From positions 1 to 64,000 of the forward strand of contig JAXHVA010000002.1 in the NCBI GenBank assembly GCA_034189035.1: DNA of 64,000 nt, in the 5' to 3' direction. The DNA is from JAUXFK01 sp034189035 (GTDB lineage Bacteria > Desulfobacterota > UBA8473). The notes under the pieces were generated by a model. The model ran no database searches, was not told where the DNA came from, and was given only the letters and a program-made list of their open reading frames with translations. This document shows, piece by piece, positions 36,945-46,429 of the stretch; the stretch's first letter is position 1; the number at the start of each line of letters is the position of its first letter. Made by a program: the position numbers and the translations under genes.

Positions 36945-37795
36945 CAGCAGGCTTTCGTTTTCTGCTTAACAAGATTTATAAGATAGATTTACAAGGTTTC
37001 TCGTACGGTTTCAGACCGGAAAGAAACCAACATAATGCAGTTGATGCACTACATTTCGGATTGATGAGTAAGAAAGTAAATTGGGTGCTGTATCTGGATA
37101 TTGTGAAATATTTTGACCATATCAATCATGATTGGCTAATCAGGTTTCTACAGCACCACATCAAGGACAGGCACGTTATCCGTATGATTCAAAACTTGAG
37201 GACCGTATGGAACATTTTGGTCTTGAACTTTATAAGGAAAAGACAAAACTTATCAGTTTTGGTAGATTTGCAAATACACGAAATAAAGAAAGAGGATATG
37301 GTAAATTGCCTACATTTGAATTTCTTGGTTTTACACATTATTGTGGAACGAAAAGGAAATCCGGGATATTTAGGGTCTGGCGTAAAACCAGTAAGAGGAG
37401 AATGAATAAGAGGCGGAAAGAGTTGAGAATTGAGCTTATGAAGAGGAGGTATAGACCTATACAGGAAACTGTCGAATGGTTGAAGAGTATATTGCAAGGG
37501 CATTATAACTACTTTGGCGTTCCAGGGAATATCAGCAGTATGTCTCTGTTCGCACATGAAATGAAAAAGGCATGATATAGATCACTATCCAGAAGAAGTC
37601 AACGGAAAAGATTATAATTGGAAAAAATATGCAAAATACCTCTCGCCGTTGCTTCCAAATCTAAAAATAATGCATCCTTATCCTGAAAAGCGTTTCTACG
37701 CCATACACTCGATGTAGGAGCCGTATGCGTTAGTAGCGCAAGTACGGATCTGTGCAGGGAGTGTTGGGTGATTGGCATTCTTCGACCGATAAAAA
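36945..37795 (+). mobile_element. Group II intron remnant (reverse transcriptase with core deletion)
   Basis: The plus strand reads LLNKIYKIDLQGFSYGFRPE then RNQHNAVDALHFGL and NWVLYLDIVKYFDHINHDWL, typical of RT blocks 2-3 of group II intron proteins. After HHIKDRHVIR the sequence jumps to a distal part (DRMEHFGLELYKEKTKLISF, GRFANTRNKE, FEFLGFTHYCGTKRKSG, QGHYNYFGVPGN). The YADD catalytic block is missing. The 5' side, including the ribozyme domains before the ORF, is also gone, where it meets the IS91 remnant. A domain V-like hairpin remains at 37718-37750. Confidence 0.8.
37718..37750 (+). ncRNA. Group II intron domain V
   Basis: GAGCCGTATGCG at 37718-37729 pairs with GCAAGTACGGATC at 37738-37750 across a short loop, with the two-base AA bulge expected in domain V. 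The AGC catalytic triad sits at positions 2-4 of the hairpin. A further 40 bases that could be domain VI and the intron end (near 37790) follow. It is a relic of the intron whose RT is broken. Confidence 0.65.
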
Positions 37796-37832
37796 TTCAT
37801 TTGAGGTTACTATATGACTTACTAAATAAAGG

Positions 37833-40800
37833 CTATAAATAGGATATAAATGGCTTAAATCGCTTTTTAATATCCTCAAGTATAAGGTAAAGAGAGGGCA
37901 CTAATACAAGAGTAATAAAGGTTGCGAAGAGGATTCCGAATCCCAATGAGACAGCCATGGGGATCATAAACTTAGCCTGCCTGGAGGTCTCCAGGATCAT
38001 AGGAGTCAATCCCAAGAATGTGGTCAGGGTTGTAAGCACAATAGGCCTAAACCTCTGAATAGCAGCATTATATATTGCTTCCGGAATCGTCATACCCTGG
38101 TTCCAGATATTCCTGTTAGCCATATCAACCAGCACAAGTGTATCATTAACAACAACACCAGAGAGCGCTACAATGCCGAACATGCTCATAAGGCTGAGGG
38201 AATATCCTGTAATCAGATGGCCTATTACAGCTCCGATAATACCAAAAGGGATACTGATCATTACAATGAGAGGCTGGATGTAGCTCCTAAAAGGAATGGC
38301 AAGAAGCGCGAAAATCGCGATCATAGCAATAGAAAATCCCATCTTTAGGGCGCTCATGCTGTCACGTATCTCAGCCTGATGACCCTCAAAACTGTAGGTG
38401 AGTCCCGGATATTTTGTCATCAGGTCTGGGAGTGTTGTGCTTTTAATGGAATCAAGTATTTCACTTGACCTCTCGCTTGGAACAACATCAGCCGTAACAT
38501 TGACAACCCGTCTTCCATTTCTCCTGTTTATGATAGTATATGCCCTGCCGCGCTTAAGCTCCACAACCTCCCTGAGATAGACCTCCCTGCCTGTTGGGGT
38601 CTTTATTATCATATTCTCAAGACTCGCCTCAGTAATGCGCTCCTCCTTTGGAAGCCTGACCCTTACTGTAAGCTCATTTCTGCCCCTCTGCTGCTTTACA
38701 ACCTCAGAACCGTAATATGAATTTCTGATCTGCAATGCAATAGAACCTGCGGAAAGCCCAAGACTTTCTGCTTCTGGTTTTATTTTAAAGTCAACCTGTT
38801 CCTTGCCGGGTTGAAATCCATCATCAATGTCCTTAACATTGGGAAATTTTTGTAACTCCAGCGCAAGCTCAGCGCTTGCCTTTTCAAGAGTGCTGATCTT
38901 ACGGTGATTCAGCTCAACCGTTACTGAAGAGCCATGTCCAGGCCCACCGAAGTCGGATTGAAATTTAATGAAATCAATACCGGGAATATCACCAACATTA
39001 CTTCTCCACTTTTTGGTAAATTCATTAGTGCTCATAATTTTATTCCTGATTTCAGGATCAGCAAGATATACCCTTATGCTGATATTATGGCTTCCTCCAG
39101 AGCCAATATCCGTGAATATCCCCCTTAAAAGCTCATCAGATCCAATTTCGTCTATTGTTTTACGCGCGCCGTCCTGTATTCTTTTTGCAACCTCAGTTGT
39201 CCTTTCGATCGGTGTACCATAGGGCAGAGAGGCTGACACAACAGCAAAATCAGCCTCAGTCCTGGGAAAGAGGCCGAATCCCATCCTTCCGCTCAGGGCA
39301 TAGGATAGAGTAATAAACAAAAAGCTCAGGGCAATAATGAAAGTTAAATACCTGTGCTTCAGTGAAAAATTTAAAAAAGGGCCAAACCTGTTATCAACCC
39401 ATTGCTTAAAATAACGGCTGAAGGCTTCTTGAGCATTATGTATCTTATTAGTAAAGCCCTTAAAATCCTTTCTTCTGGAATGACTCAAATGAGCAGGAAG
39501 CACAAATAATGATTCGAAGAGTGAGATAAGGAATACGGTAATTACAATGATCGGAATCACCTTGAATATCTTTCCCATTATCCCGGGAATAAAATAGAGG
39601 GGAAGGAAGGTAACGATATTTGTCAGGATGCTGAAGGTAACAGGAGCGGCCAGCTCTCTTGCGCCATAGATTGAAGCCTTAAGAAGGGAATGCTCAGACT
39701 GACGGTAGTGATAAATATTTTCGCCGATAACAATCGCATCATCAACAACAATACCAAGAGCAATTATATAGGCAAAGAGCGTGATCATGTTAATCGAAAC
39801 ATCCATAACAGGAAGAAAGAGAAAGGAACCGATAAATGATATTGGTATACCCATCATGATCCAGAATGCCAGCCTGATTTCGAGAAAGAGCCCCAGAATA
39901 AAAAGCACAAGTACAAGCCCAATGGCCCCGTTTTTAAGGAGGAGATTGACCCTCTGTTCAAATATCTTTGACCTGTCGTTCTGTATATCCAATTTTACAC
40001 CTGCCGGAAGCCCCCTGTTTATCTCCTTTATCCTCCTTTTAACTGCCTGAGCCACCTGTATGGGTGTCTGTGTTTCAACAGAATAGATATTCAGCCTTAT
40101 TGAGGGCTTTCCGTTATACAGAGCAAATCTGTCAGAATCCTCATATCCATCCTTTACTTTTGCAATATCCTCAAGGTATATTATTGAGCCATCTGCTGTG
40201 GTGATGATAGGCGTGCGCGCAAATTCTCTCCCGTAATCCCTTCGCTCCTTAATCCTAAGGAGGATTTCACCCCCCTTTGTCTTTATGCCTCCACCCGGCA
40301 GTTCAATGGATTTATTTTTTAATATAGTGCTTATCTCATCAATGGAAAGATTGTATCTGCGCAGATTTTTTTGAGGGACCTCTATGCTTATCTCAAGATC
40401 CTTAACACCTGAGAAGTCTATCTGCGTGATGTCCTCATCCTGAAGCAGTATATCCCTTGATGTTTCAGCAAGCTCATGAAGGGTCCTCTCATCTGTGTTG
40501 CCAGATATTATGAGAGAAATGACATGCCTCTTGCGGGATGCAATGTATATCTGCGGGGTTAATATATCATCAGGGAATGTAGTTATGCGATCCACTTCGT
40601 TCTTTATATCCTGCAAAAGCTTTTGCCTATCTGCTCCCTCCACAAGCTCTATGTAAATGCTCCCCACTCCCTCTGAGGCAGCGGATGTTATATTCTTAAT
40701 TCCGTCAAGGCCTGAAACGACATCTTCTACAGCAAGGATAATCCCATTCTCAATCTCCTCAGGGCTTGATCCGGGATAGGCTACGCTTACCACAATGATG

Positions 40801-40949
40801 TCGGATTCAATTTCAGGGAAAACCTCCTGACGTATAATATTAAGCATTAACATTCCGCCAAGAAGACAGAATAGCATTATAAGATTGGCAGCCACACTGT
40901 TCCCTGCCATCCATGCTATGGGGCCCTTCATGCTATTTCGGTCTTTCAT
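37833..40949 (-). CDS. RND-family efflux transporter permease
   Basis: A 1038-residue inner-membrane pump subunit with the two-fold RND layout: one N-terminal helix (GPIAWMAGNSVAANLIMLFC), a large periplasmic loop, six helices, a second loop and five more helices. Proton-relay Asp residues are visible in IALGIVVDDAIVIGENI, and the repeat half has VALSGVVVNDTLVLVDMANR. It moves drugs, solvents or metabolites out of the periplasm or inner leaflet using proton import, together with the next two genes. The start overlaps the adaptor gene by four bases. The substrate cannot be predicted. The frame is intact although mobile remnants adjoin its 3' end. Confidence 0.93.
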   Translation of the reverse strand: MKDRNSMKGPIAWMAGNSVAANLIMLFCLLGGMLMLNIIRQEVFPEIESDIIVVSVAYPGSSPEEIENGIILAVEDVVSGLDGIKNITSAASEGVGSIYIELVEGADRQKLLQDIKNEVDRITTFPDDILTPQIYIASRKRHVISLIISGNTDERTLHELAETSRDILLQDEDITQIDFSGVKDLEISIEVPQKNLRRYNLSIDEISTILKNKSIELPGGGIKTKGGEILLRIKERRDYGREFARTPIITTADGSIIYLEDIAKVKDGYEDSDRFALYNGKPSIRLNIYSVETQTPIQVAQAVKRRIKEINRGLPAGVKLDIQNDRSKIFEQRVNLLLKNGAIGLVLVLFILGLFLEIRLAFWIMMGIPISFIGSFLFLPVMDVSINMITLFAYIIALGIVVDDAIVIGENIYHYRQSEHSLLKASIYGARELAAPVTFSILTNIVTFLPLYFIPGIMGKIFKVIPIIVITVFLISLFESLFVLPAHLSHSRRKDFKGFTNKIHNAQEAFSRYFKQWVDNRFGPFLNFSLKHRYLTFIIALSFLFITLSYALSGRMGFGLFPRTEADFAVVSASLPYGTPIERTTEVAKRIQDGARKTIDEIGSDELLRGIFTDIGSGGSHNISIRVYLADPEIRNKIMSTNEFTKKWRSNVGDIPGIDFIKFQSDFGGPGHGSSVTVELNHRKISTLEKASAELALELQKFPNVKDIDDGFQPGKEQVDFKIKPEAESLGLSAGSIALQIRNSYYGSEVVKQQRGRNELTVRVRLPKEERITEASLENMIIKTPTGREVYLREVVELKRGRAYTIINRRNGRRVVNVTADVVPSERSSEILDSIKSTTLPDLMTKYPGLTYSFEGHQAEIRDSMSALKMGFSIAMIAIFALLAIPFRSYIQPLIVMISIPFGIIGAVIGHLITGYSLSLMSMFGIVALSGVVVNDTLVLVDMANRNIWNQGMTIPEAIYNAAIQRFRPIVLTTLTTFLGLTPMILETSRQAKFMIPMAVSLGFGILFATFITLVLVPSLYLILEDIKKRFKPFISYL

Positions 40950-42205
40950 CTATAAGTTCCTGCCCTTCCAGACAGTTCCTTTGTGCCAATGCTCAGGAAT
41001 TTGTCATTTTCTTTCTCTCCCGCTCTCCGAATCTCCATGCCCATAACAGGAGCAGGCAGATCTGATACGATTAGCTGGTCTCCATTATTCAGCCCCCTTG
41101 TGTAGAGATATTTATCATCCCTCCATAATATTTCGATCTCCTTGAATGCAAGTCTTTTGTCCTTATCCATAAGCCATACTGTCTTCCCATCATGCACCGC
41201 TTCAGGAAGCATCCTGAACACACGATCAACATATCGTCCAATGATCTTTGCATTGATAAATTCCCCTAACAACAGGGAATCGCTGTTCTTTCTTCCACGC
41301 TTTCTGATGCCAAGGGGATCGGAAATCTTTACAATAATTCTTGCCATGCGTCCCTGCTCTTCAAGATCGCTTAAAAGCTGCAGAATCCTGCCTGAATATC
41401 TCTTCCCATGTGTAGAATAGATTTCCACTAATGATCCATGAGATTTCTCCCCTGGCAGGTTGATCCATTTTATTGAATCAACAGGAACAGCCAGCTGAAG
41501 GTAATAATAGTCATAACCCACAAGCTGAGCAAGGGAGGTAGATGAGGATGCCTGATCCCCGACATTTACAAGAGCAGTCTTAACAATTGCATTAAAGGGC
41601 GCCTTAATTTGTGCGCGCTCAAGGTTCAGGCGCGCGATCTCGACTGCTGCAGAGGCTGCCTCAAGCTTTGCCTGTTTCTGTTTGAGGTGCGGTTTTCTCA
41701 ATGCAAGCTCCCTGTCAAGCTCTGATGAATTTTTATCCTGACCTAGAATTTCCCACTCCTTCTGCGCTATCTCCTGCTGCCCCTGCTCTAATCTATATTC
41801 ATAACGCGCTGATTCCAGGTCTGCCTTTTTTGTGGTCAGCGCAAGCTCATAATCACGGGGATCAATTCTTATTATTGTCTCTCCCTTCCGTATTATCCCG
41901 CCTGGGATAAACTGGGGATGTATCCATTTAATTTTACCAGAGACCTGTGCTTTAAGACTAATGCTTACTGCAGGTTTAATTGTTCCCATTGCTGGGATAG
42001 TCACCTGACACATTTTTGCCTTCATTTCAACAGTTTCTACCATCGGATAAGACTTCTTAGGTGTCCTCTTTTTGGGTTTTGGACCTGTTTTCATCAACAA
42101 TATGGAAACGGCAACAGAAGCAATCAGGATACAGGCTCCCATAGCTAAGAGTATTCCTCTTTTAGAAGATTTAGATCCGGAATTATTATTAATTGTGATG
42201 CTCAT
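40946..42205 (-). CDS. RND periplasmic adaptor subunit (HlyD/MFP family)
   Basis: A 419-residue membrane-fusion protein. One N-terminal membrane anchor (KRGILLAMGACILIASVAVS) is followed by the lipoyl half-motif VTIPAMGTIKPAVSISLKAQ, a long alpha-hairpin (ALTTKKADLESARYEYRLEQ ... ALRKPHLKQKQAKLEAASAA), the second half-lipoyl motif LERAQIKAPFNAIVKTALVN and a beta-barrel. It bridges the RND pump and the outer-membrane channel. Four-base overlaps with both neighbours show tight operon coupling. Length and order are normal. Confidence 0.92.
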   Translation of the reverse strand: MSITINNNSGSKSSKRGILLAMGACILIASVAVSILLMKTGPKPKKRTPKKSYPMVETVEMKAKMCQVTIPAMGTIKPAVSISLKAQVSGKIKWIHPQFIPGGIIRKGETIIRIDPRDYELALTTKKADLESARYEYRLEQGQQEIAQKEWEILGQDKNSSELDRELALRKPHLKQKQAKLEAASAAVEIARLNLERAQIKAPFNAIVKTALVNVGDQASSSTSLAQLVGYDYYYLQLAVPVDSIKWINLPGEKSHGSLVEIYSTHGKRYSGRILQLLSDLEEQGRMARIIVKISDPLGIRKRGRKNSDSLLLGEFINAKIIGRYVDRVFRMLPEAVHDGKTVWLMDKDKRLAFKEIEILWRDDKYLYTRGLNNGDQLIVSDLPAPVMGMEIRRAGEKENDKFLSIGTKELSGRAGTYR

Positions 42206-43626
42206 TTTCTATTCTTCTCCTCAATCCTAATTTGGATATTTCCCCTCATCCAGTTCCCTCCAAGTGACCTGTATAGACCTATCCTGTACTGGAAGTGTTG
42301 CTTTTCCGCATCAACTAGCCCCAGTTCCAGGGACTGTAATGCATTTAATGACTCAAGCACATTGATGTATCCGGTAGTGCCCTTCCTGTAATATTCCAGA
42401 GCCTGTTTATATGTATTTAATGTTGCCTCATACTGCTCCCTTAGGGCTGATATATATTCAGCCTGTTTCTTTTCATTTGTCATTGAATCCTCAACCTCGT
42501 TAATGGCTGAAAGAACTGTCTTTTTATATGCGGCAAGCCGCTCTTTAACAACTGCCTGAGTTCTGCGGACTTCCGCCTTCCTTGCGCCGCTGTCAAATAT
42601 GGGCCCTATTATGCTCCCTGCCAGATTTGCAATCCAGTTATCAAAGATATTCGAAACTTTATCGGACACATATGTGTATGAAGCGGTTAACTTGATTGAA
42701 GGCAGCCTGTCTGCCTTTGCTGCGCTTACCAGCCATTCTGCTGATTTAAGTTTTAATCCCGCTTTCCTTACATCAGGGCGCTTAGCAAGGAGATCAGCCG
42801 GGATCCCGGTCTCAGGCATCTTTGGCATATTAGGAAAATATGATTCCTTCAGGTTTAATCTATAACCTGAAGGCTTCCCAAGTAACAGAGTTAGTTCATG
42901 CCTAAGAGTAGTTGCCTTTGCCTGTAGTTGAGGGAAGGAAGCCCTGTTCTTTGCCAGCGTCTGTTTCTGCTGAAATACATCAAGCGCTGTTGACTGTCCC
43001 TTTCTGTAGCGAAGCATAGTAAGCTCCAGCATGGTCTCATTGGTTTTCATCTGCTTTTTGAGTATGGAGAGCTTCCTTTCCACAGCTATTATACTTAACC
43101 AGGTTTCAGCAATCTCCGCTGATATAGTTATTGCAGATGTATACGCATCCTCCTGCGCAGCTTCAAGGTCTAATCTTGATGACTTATGTATAGACTTTAT
43201 CCTGCTCCAGAGGTCCAATTCGTAACCAGCAGTAAGACCAAGTAAGTGAGACTGTTCTGTTTTTTCTCCTAATGCATTAGCTCTCTTATTTCTTGATACA
43301 GATGAGCTAATGCTGGTATCAAGCTCAAGCCATCTGGCTGCGCCCTGTTTCACTGCAGATGCCCATGCCTGTTCCACTCTGGCGTAGGTCTCAGCTATGG
43401 TAAGGTTATCCTTGATTGCCATGTTAATTAAGGCGTCAAGCTCGCTGGATCGGAATGACTCCCACCATCTGTCAGGTCCCCTTATACCTTCATCGTACAT
43501 CGTGAATCCTTTAGGAAGATTGAGGAAGCTCTCGGTCCTTTCCTTTGGGCTGAAAACCGCGCATGATGGAATCAGCATCAGGATTATTATTAGTTCTAGA
43601 ATGGGTGTAATTCTCTTAATCAGCAT
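42202..43626 (-). CDS. TolC/NodT-family outer-membrane efflux lipoprotein
   Basis: A 474-residue outer-membrane channel subunit, first gene of the efflux operon. The signal peptide ends in a lipobox (MLIPSC), so the mature protein is acylated. Two related halves with long helices follow, with typical NodT patterns DRWWESFRSSELDALINMAI, NLTIAETYARVEQAWASAVK, GYELDLWSRIKSIHKSSRLD, GIPADLLAKRPDVRKAGLKL and YRKGTTGYINVLESLNALQS. It forms the trimeric exit duct. The operon promoter must lie in 43627-43789, where I see no operator. Confidence 0.92.
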   Translation of the reverse strand: MLIKRITPILELIIILMLIPSCAVFSPKERTESFLNLPKGFTMYDEGIRGPDRWWESFRSSELDALINMAIKDNLTIAETYARVEQAWASAVKQGAARWLELDTSISSSVSRNKRANALGEKTEQSHLLGLTAGYELDLWSRIKSIHKSSRLDLEAAQEDAYTSAITISAEIAETWLSIIAVERKLSILKKQMKTNETMLELTMLRYRKGQSTALDVFQQKQTLAKNRASFPQLQAKATTLRHELTLLLGKPSGYRLNLKESYFPNMPKMPETGIPADLLAKRPDVRKAGLKLKSAEWLVSAAKADRLPSIKLTASYTYVSDKVSNIFDNWIANLAGSIIGPIFDSGARKAEVRRTQAVVKERLAAYKKTVLSAINEVEDSMTNEKKQAEYISALREQYEATLNTYKQALEYYRKGTTGYINVLESLNALQSLELGLVDAEKQHFQYRIGLYRSLGGNWMRGNIQIRIEEKNRK

Positions 43627-43789
43627 ATATTCAATTATATAACAAAAGCTTCAAATTCATTGAGATACCATTATATTTTAGCAGGAGCCATTCAAAGATA
43701 TGCTACTAACTTTATTAAATATTATAGATTTATAACCAGTTTGTAATAGAAAGGTTCCATTTTTTTGTAGTTCCTTAATCATAAAATTC

Positions 43790-44170
43790 GTGCTTTCCCG
43801 ATCGGGTCGAGGCCTGCTCTCATGGAAATGGGGGGACAAGCTTTTTGGCAAAAAAAAACAAAAAGCATCAGACAGGCGGCGCTTATGTATCTCCTATACA
43901 GCGCTGCATTGGAAAGTCCTGTATAGTCTGATTGAAACAGCAAAGTCAAATGGTCCCCAGCCGTACTGGTATTTGCGTTATCTATATACGAAGTTGCCAT
44001 ATTGGGAGAATAAGAAGGGATTAAGGGAAATCATGCCTTATAGCTCGAGTATGAATAAAATCAAAGAGTTTTTTTCTGAAAATAAGATTGAACAATTGTC
44101 CAATTGGATTCATACGCTAATAATGCTTGCAGCAGAATTTACAGCGAACTGGGCATATATGGCAACCTGA
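43790..44170 (+). mobile_element. IS66-type transposase C-terminal remnant
   Basis: The plus frame contains LYSLIETAKSNGPQPYWYLR then YLYTKLPYWENKK, the well-known IS66 C-terminal signature SLIETAKANGLEPYxYLRYLFEKLP. The catalytic DDE part is missing and the flanking residues do not fit, so only about 70 codons are genuine. It lies 160 bases upstream of the efflux operon start. Confidence 0.75.
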
Positions 44171-44810
44171 ATTGTATATAACTAGTAATTGATTTTTTTA
44201 TTGACTTTTTTGTTATTAGATATATTTGTATCCAAAAATAAGTTTGTTTTATTTAATATATAAATATAATTATAAAAAAGTAGGTGGTGCGTATGGGATG
44301 AAGCAAAATCAAAATGAATTAAGAAGGCCCTATATATCATCATATGCTAGAGGGTATTAATTCAGTATATTCTATTATAATCAGTGAGTAATTTAGTGTA
44401 TTTGAATTTGAATTGATTCTTTATTATTTGTTTTCTTCTAAATGTATAGTTGGTGCCATCTTAAAGAAGGATTCGAGTATTAAGGTAATAGTAAAGGTCA
44501 ATAAAAGGACTGTATGGGTAAACAGCAGTTCGTTCTTCGGTATATAGCTGGGTTTTTACATGTATCCTTGAATCCAGGAATCTGCTATATAGGGATGCGA
44601 CCTGCAGGATGTGGCTTTCCTCTTGCTGTCCATGGCTTAGGAGAGTTATCCATAAAGGGGACGAGGTCAACTTGTAGAGTTCCCAACTTTCTATTGGTCA
44701 GAAGTGTTGCCAGATGCATGGATGCCTGAAGGTCTGCGAATAAATGCAGGCGAGCTCTAGAGCTACAAGAGTCTGCCTTGACTCCTTTAGCGCTGAAGAG
44801 GTTAATCTTG
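44171..44810. other. Intergenic region, no assignable gene
   Basis: About 640 bases. The first 300 are very A+T-rich. The segment 44500-44790 has open frames on both strands (for instance LQASMHLATLLTNRKLGTLQ on minus), but I recognise neither and see no ribosome site. It may be another IS fragment. Confidence 0.35.
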
Positions 44811-45178
44811 GTTGATAAGAACTTCCTTTTTGAGAGAAGGAGTATAGGGAAAGTATCCTTGTTTGTCAAGCACAAAATTCCCGCATGATGTTGTGGTTGA
44901 TGAAATACATTGGAGGCTAAAGCCTCTGAAGGGCCAGCTAATGAGATGTTCTTTGCGGATTTATTGTCCCGAAAGAGGCAAATTAGCGGGATTAGGGTAC
45001 AGCTATCCATCTTACCCCAGCCTCCATTTTAAAGAATTAGGCAGAAGGCCCTTCTGGATAATGATCATCTTTATAGAGGTAATCGTAGGATGGAGGTAGC
45101 TGAGAGTCAGAATAGTCCAGGTGAGGTTCAATGTTGTTAGGGGGAGCATTGGCCCTAGGCAGAGGTTTTGATTTTAAA
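44811..45178 (-). mobile_element. IS91-family remnant 3 (terminal end and transposase tail)
   Basis: It contains the terminal repeat (GTTGATAAGAACTTCC...) and then, in the same order as remnants 1 and 2, the non-coding part and the codons for the transposase C-terminus up to the GATTTTAAAT point (45170-45178). There it is cut and joined to the 72-base repeat at 45179. Similarity to remnant 2 is high, with point differences and small indels. Confidence 0.75.
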
Positions 45179-45250
45179 TATTAAAAGCTCTCGTAATGGT
45201 TGTTACACAACCTCCATAGTGAAGATGTCACAGGTTGCCTGAGATAATAT
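45179..45250 (+). repeat. 72-base dispersed repeat, copy 2
   Basis: Second copy of the repeat at 31735-31806. Here the core palindrome GGTTGTTACACAACC is perfect. It starts at the truncation point of IS91 remnant 3 and ends about 200 bases before the S24 repressor gene. Confidence 0.6.
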
Positions 45251-45396
45251 ACCGTCTTTTTGTAAGACTTATCTTTCATAATTCAGAAAAAGATAGCTCT
45301 CTAAACCTACATGCTTTTGCCAATAAAGAAAAAGGCTGCGGCCTCTGTGCCACACCTACCATCTACCTGCGTTAATCTTAGATTCTTACTGTTTGG

Positions 45397-45447
45397 TATA
45401 TCTTACAACAAAATGCCCTTGCTGTCAATCAAAAAGTAAGATATAAT
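45397..45447 (+). promoter_or_regulatory. Promoter with inverted-repeat operator for the S24 repressor, probably leaderless
   Basis: A perfect 10-base inverted repeat, TATATCTTAC at 45397-45406 and GTAAGATATA at 45436-45445, brackets a strong sigma-70 promoter. TTGCTG at 45419-45424 and TATAAT at 45442-45447 are separated by exactly 17 bases. The -10 lies within the right arm, so a repressor bound there would block RNA polymerase. The ATG at 45455 is only seven bases after the -10 box, so the mRNA should start at or next to the start codon. Confidence 0.65.
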
Positions 45448-45454
45448 TTACATT

Positions 45455-46072
45455 ATGAAAAAACTAGGCGTATTTATGAAGGAGAAGAGAGAGGCAATGG
45501 GCTTGTCCCTCCGGAATGCTTCAAGAGTCTCGGGGGTCTCGCATACTCACATAAGAGATATAGAAGATGGAAGGAGCATCCCATCCTTTGAGATGGTTAT
45601 GAAGTTTCTAAAGGCCTACCTAGTAGACATAGGGGAATTCTTGAGAGAGACGGGATATCTGACTTCTAATATAGAGCCTGTAAGAGAATCAAAACGTATC
45701 CCTATAATCTCGTGGACTCAGGCCGACAGTTGGCAGCAGATATGTGATACCTCTCAGTATGGTGATTATGGAGAGTATGTAGAAACCGACGCAAAAAGAA
45801 TCTTTGCCCTCAGGGTGAAAGGGGAAAGCATGGAGGCCGAATTCCACGAGGGAGATATCATCGTTATCAACCCCTATCTAAAACCAGAACACAATGATTA
45901 TGTGGTGATCTCCAACATGGAGGGAGAGGCAACCTTCAAGCAGCTCAAAAAGTACGGCAAGACGAGGGTACTACACCCTTTAAACCCCAAATTCGATGAC
46001 ATTGAGCTTAGCAGAGATATTGAATATAGAATAATTGGCGTGGTGGTAGAGAAAAAGAAAAGGTACAGATGA
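45455..46072 (+). CDS. XRE-S24 (LexA/CI-like) transcriptional repressor
   Basis: A 205-residue repressor. Its N-terminal helix-turn-helix (MKEKREAMGLSLRNASRVSG then VSHTHIRDIEDGRSIPSFEM) is followed by a linker and a peptidase S24 domain with the catalytic Ser in VKGESMEAEFHEGD and the Lys in ATFKQLKKYG. Members are self-cleaving repressors of SOS, phage or mobile-element genes. The usual Ala-Gly cleavage site seems replaced: the region reads IISWTQADSWQ, so self-cleavage may be lost or different. An inverted-repeat operator overlaps its own promoter. No target operon is next to it. It sits between mobile remnants and is perhaps the last gene of a lost prophage or element. Confidence 0.88.
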   Translation: MKKLGVFMKEKREAMGLSLRNASRVSGVSHTHIRDIEDGRSIPSFEMVMKFLKAYLVDIGEFLRETGYLTSNIEPVRESKRIPIISWTQADSWQQICDTSQYGDYGEYVETDAKRIFALRVKGESMEAEFHEGDIIVINPYLKPEHNDYVVISNMEGEATFKQLKKYGKTRVLHPLNPKFDDIELSRDIEYRIIGVVVEKKKRYR

Positions 46073-46299
46073 CAATTAATCCCCTCGCACTAAAGCCGCC
46101 TACCTTCTGGGGCAATACTATTGAATTAAATCTTTGCGATTTTTTTAGCTTATACGGCGAACCATTTCTTCAGTGGCCTTTTACATACTCTTGTGTTACT
46201 TCTCCTTCTAGGAGGCCCTAAGATTCTTGCACAGATATACACTCAAAATGAGGGGAAAGGCTACCCCTTGGGGGCAGCCATAAGTGAGAACTATTCAAG

Positions 46300-46402
46300 G
46301 ATCTTCTTATATGTTTTTTCCGAAGCCAATAAACGGCTGGATCGTCGATATGAACTGAGAAGCCGAGGCTATACCATTGGAAAGTTAGAGGACAGGGTAT
46401 GA
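46300..46402 (+). repeat. Direct repeat copy 2, RAYT-like coding remnant
   Basis: A 103-base copy of 24223-24325. It lies at the end of a 69-codon plus frame (46193-46402) that reads YSRIFLYVFSEANKRLDRRY then ELRSRGYTIGKLEDRV and stops. The frame is open here while copy 1 has a stop. It resembles the C-terminal part of Y1-type transposases and is only about 30 bases from the VapBC copy B. Confidence 0.6.
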
Positions 46403-46429
46403 TAGGTTTGCCGTTTTTGTATTTAAGGC

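Noticed and set aside
44514..45010. Open frames on both strands around 44.5-45.0 kb
   Set aside because: They run into the IS91 end and have no start signals or known motifs.
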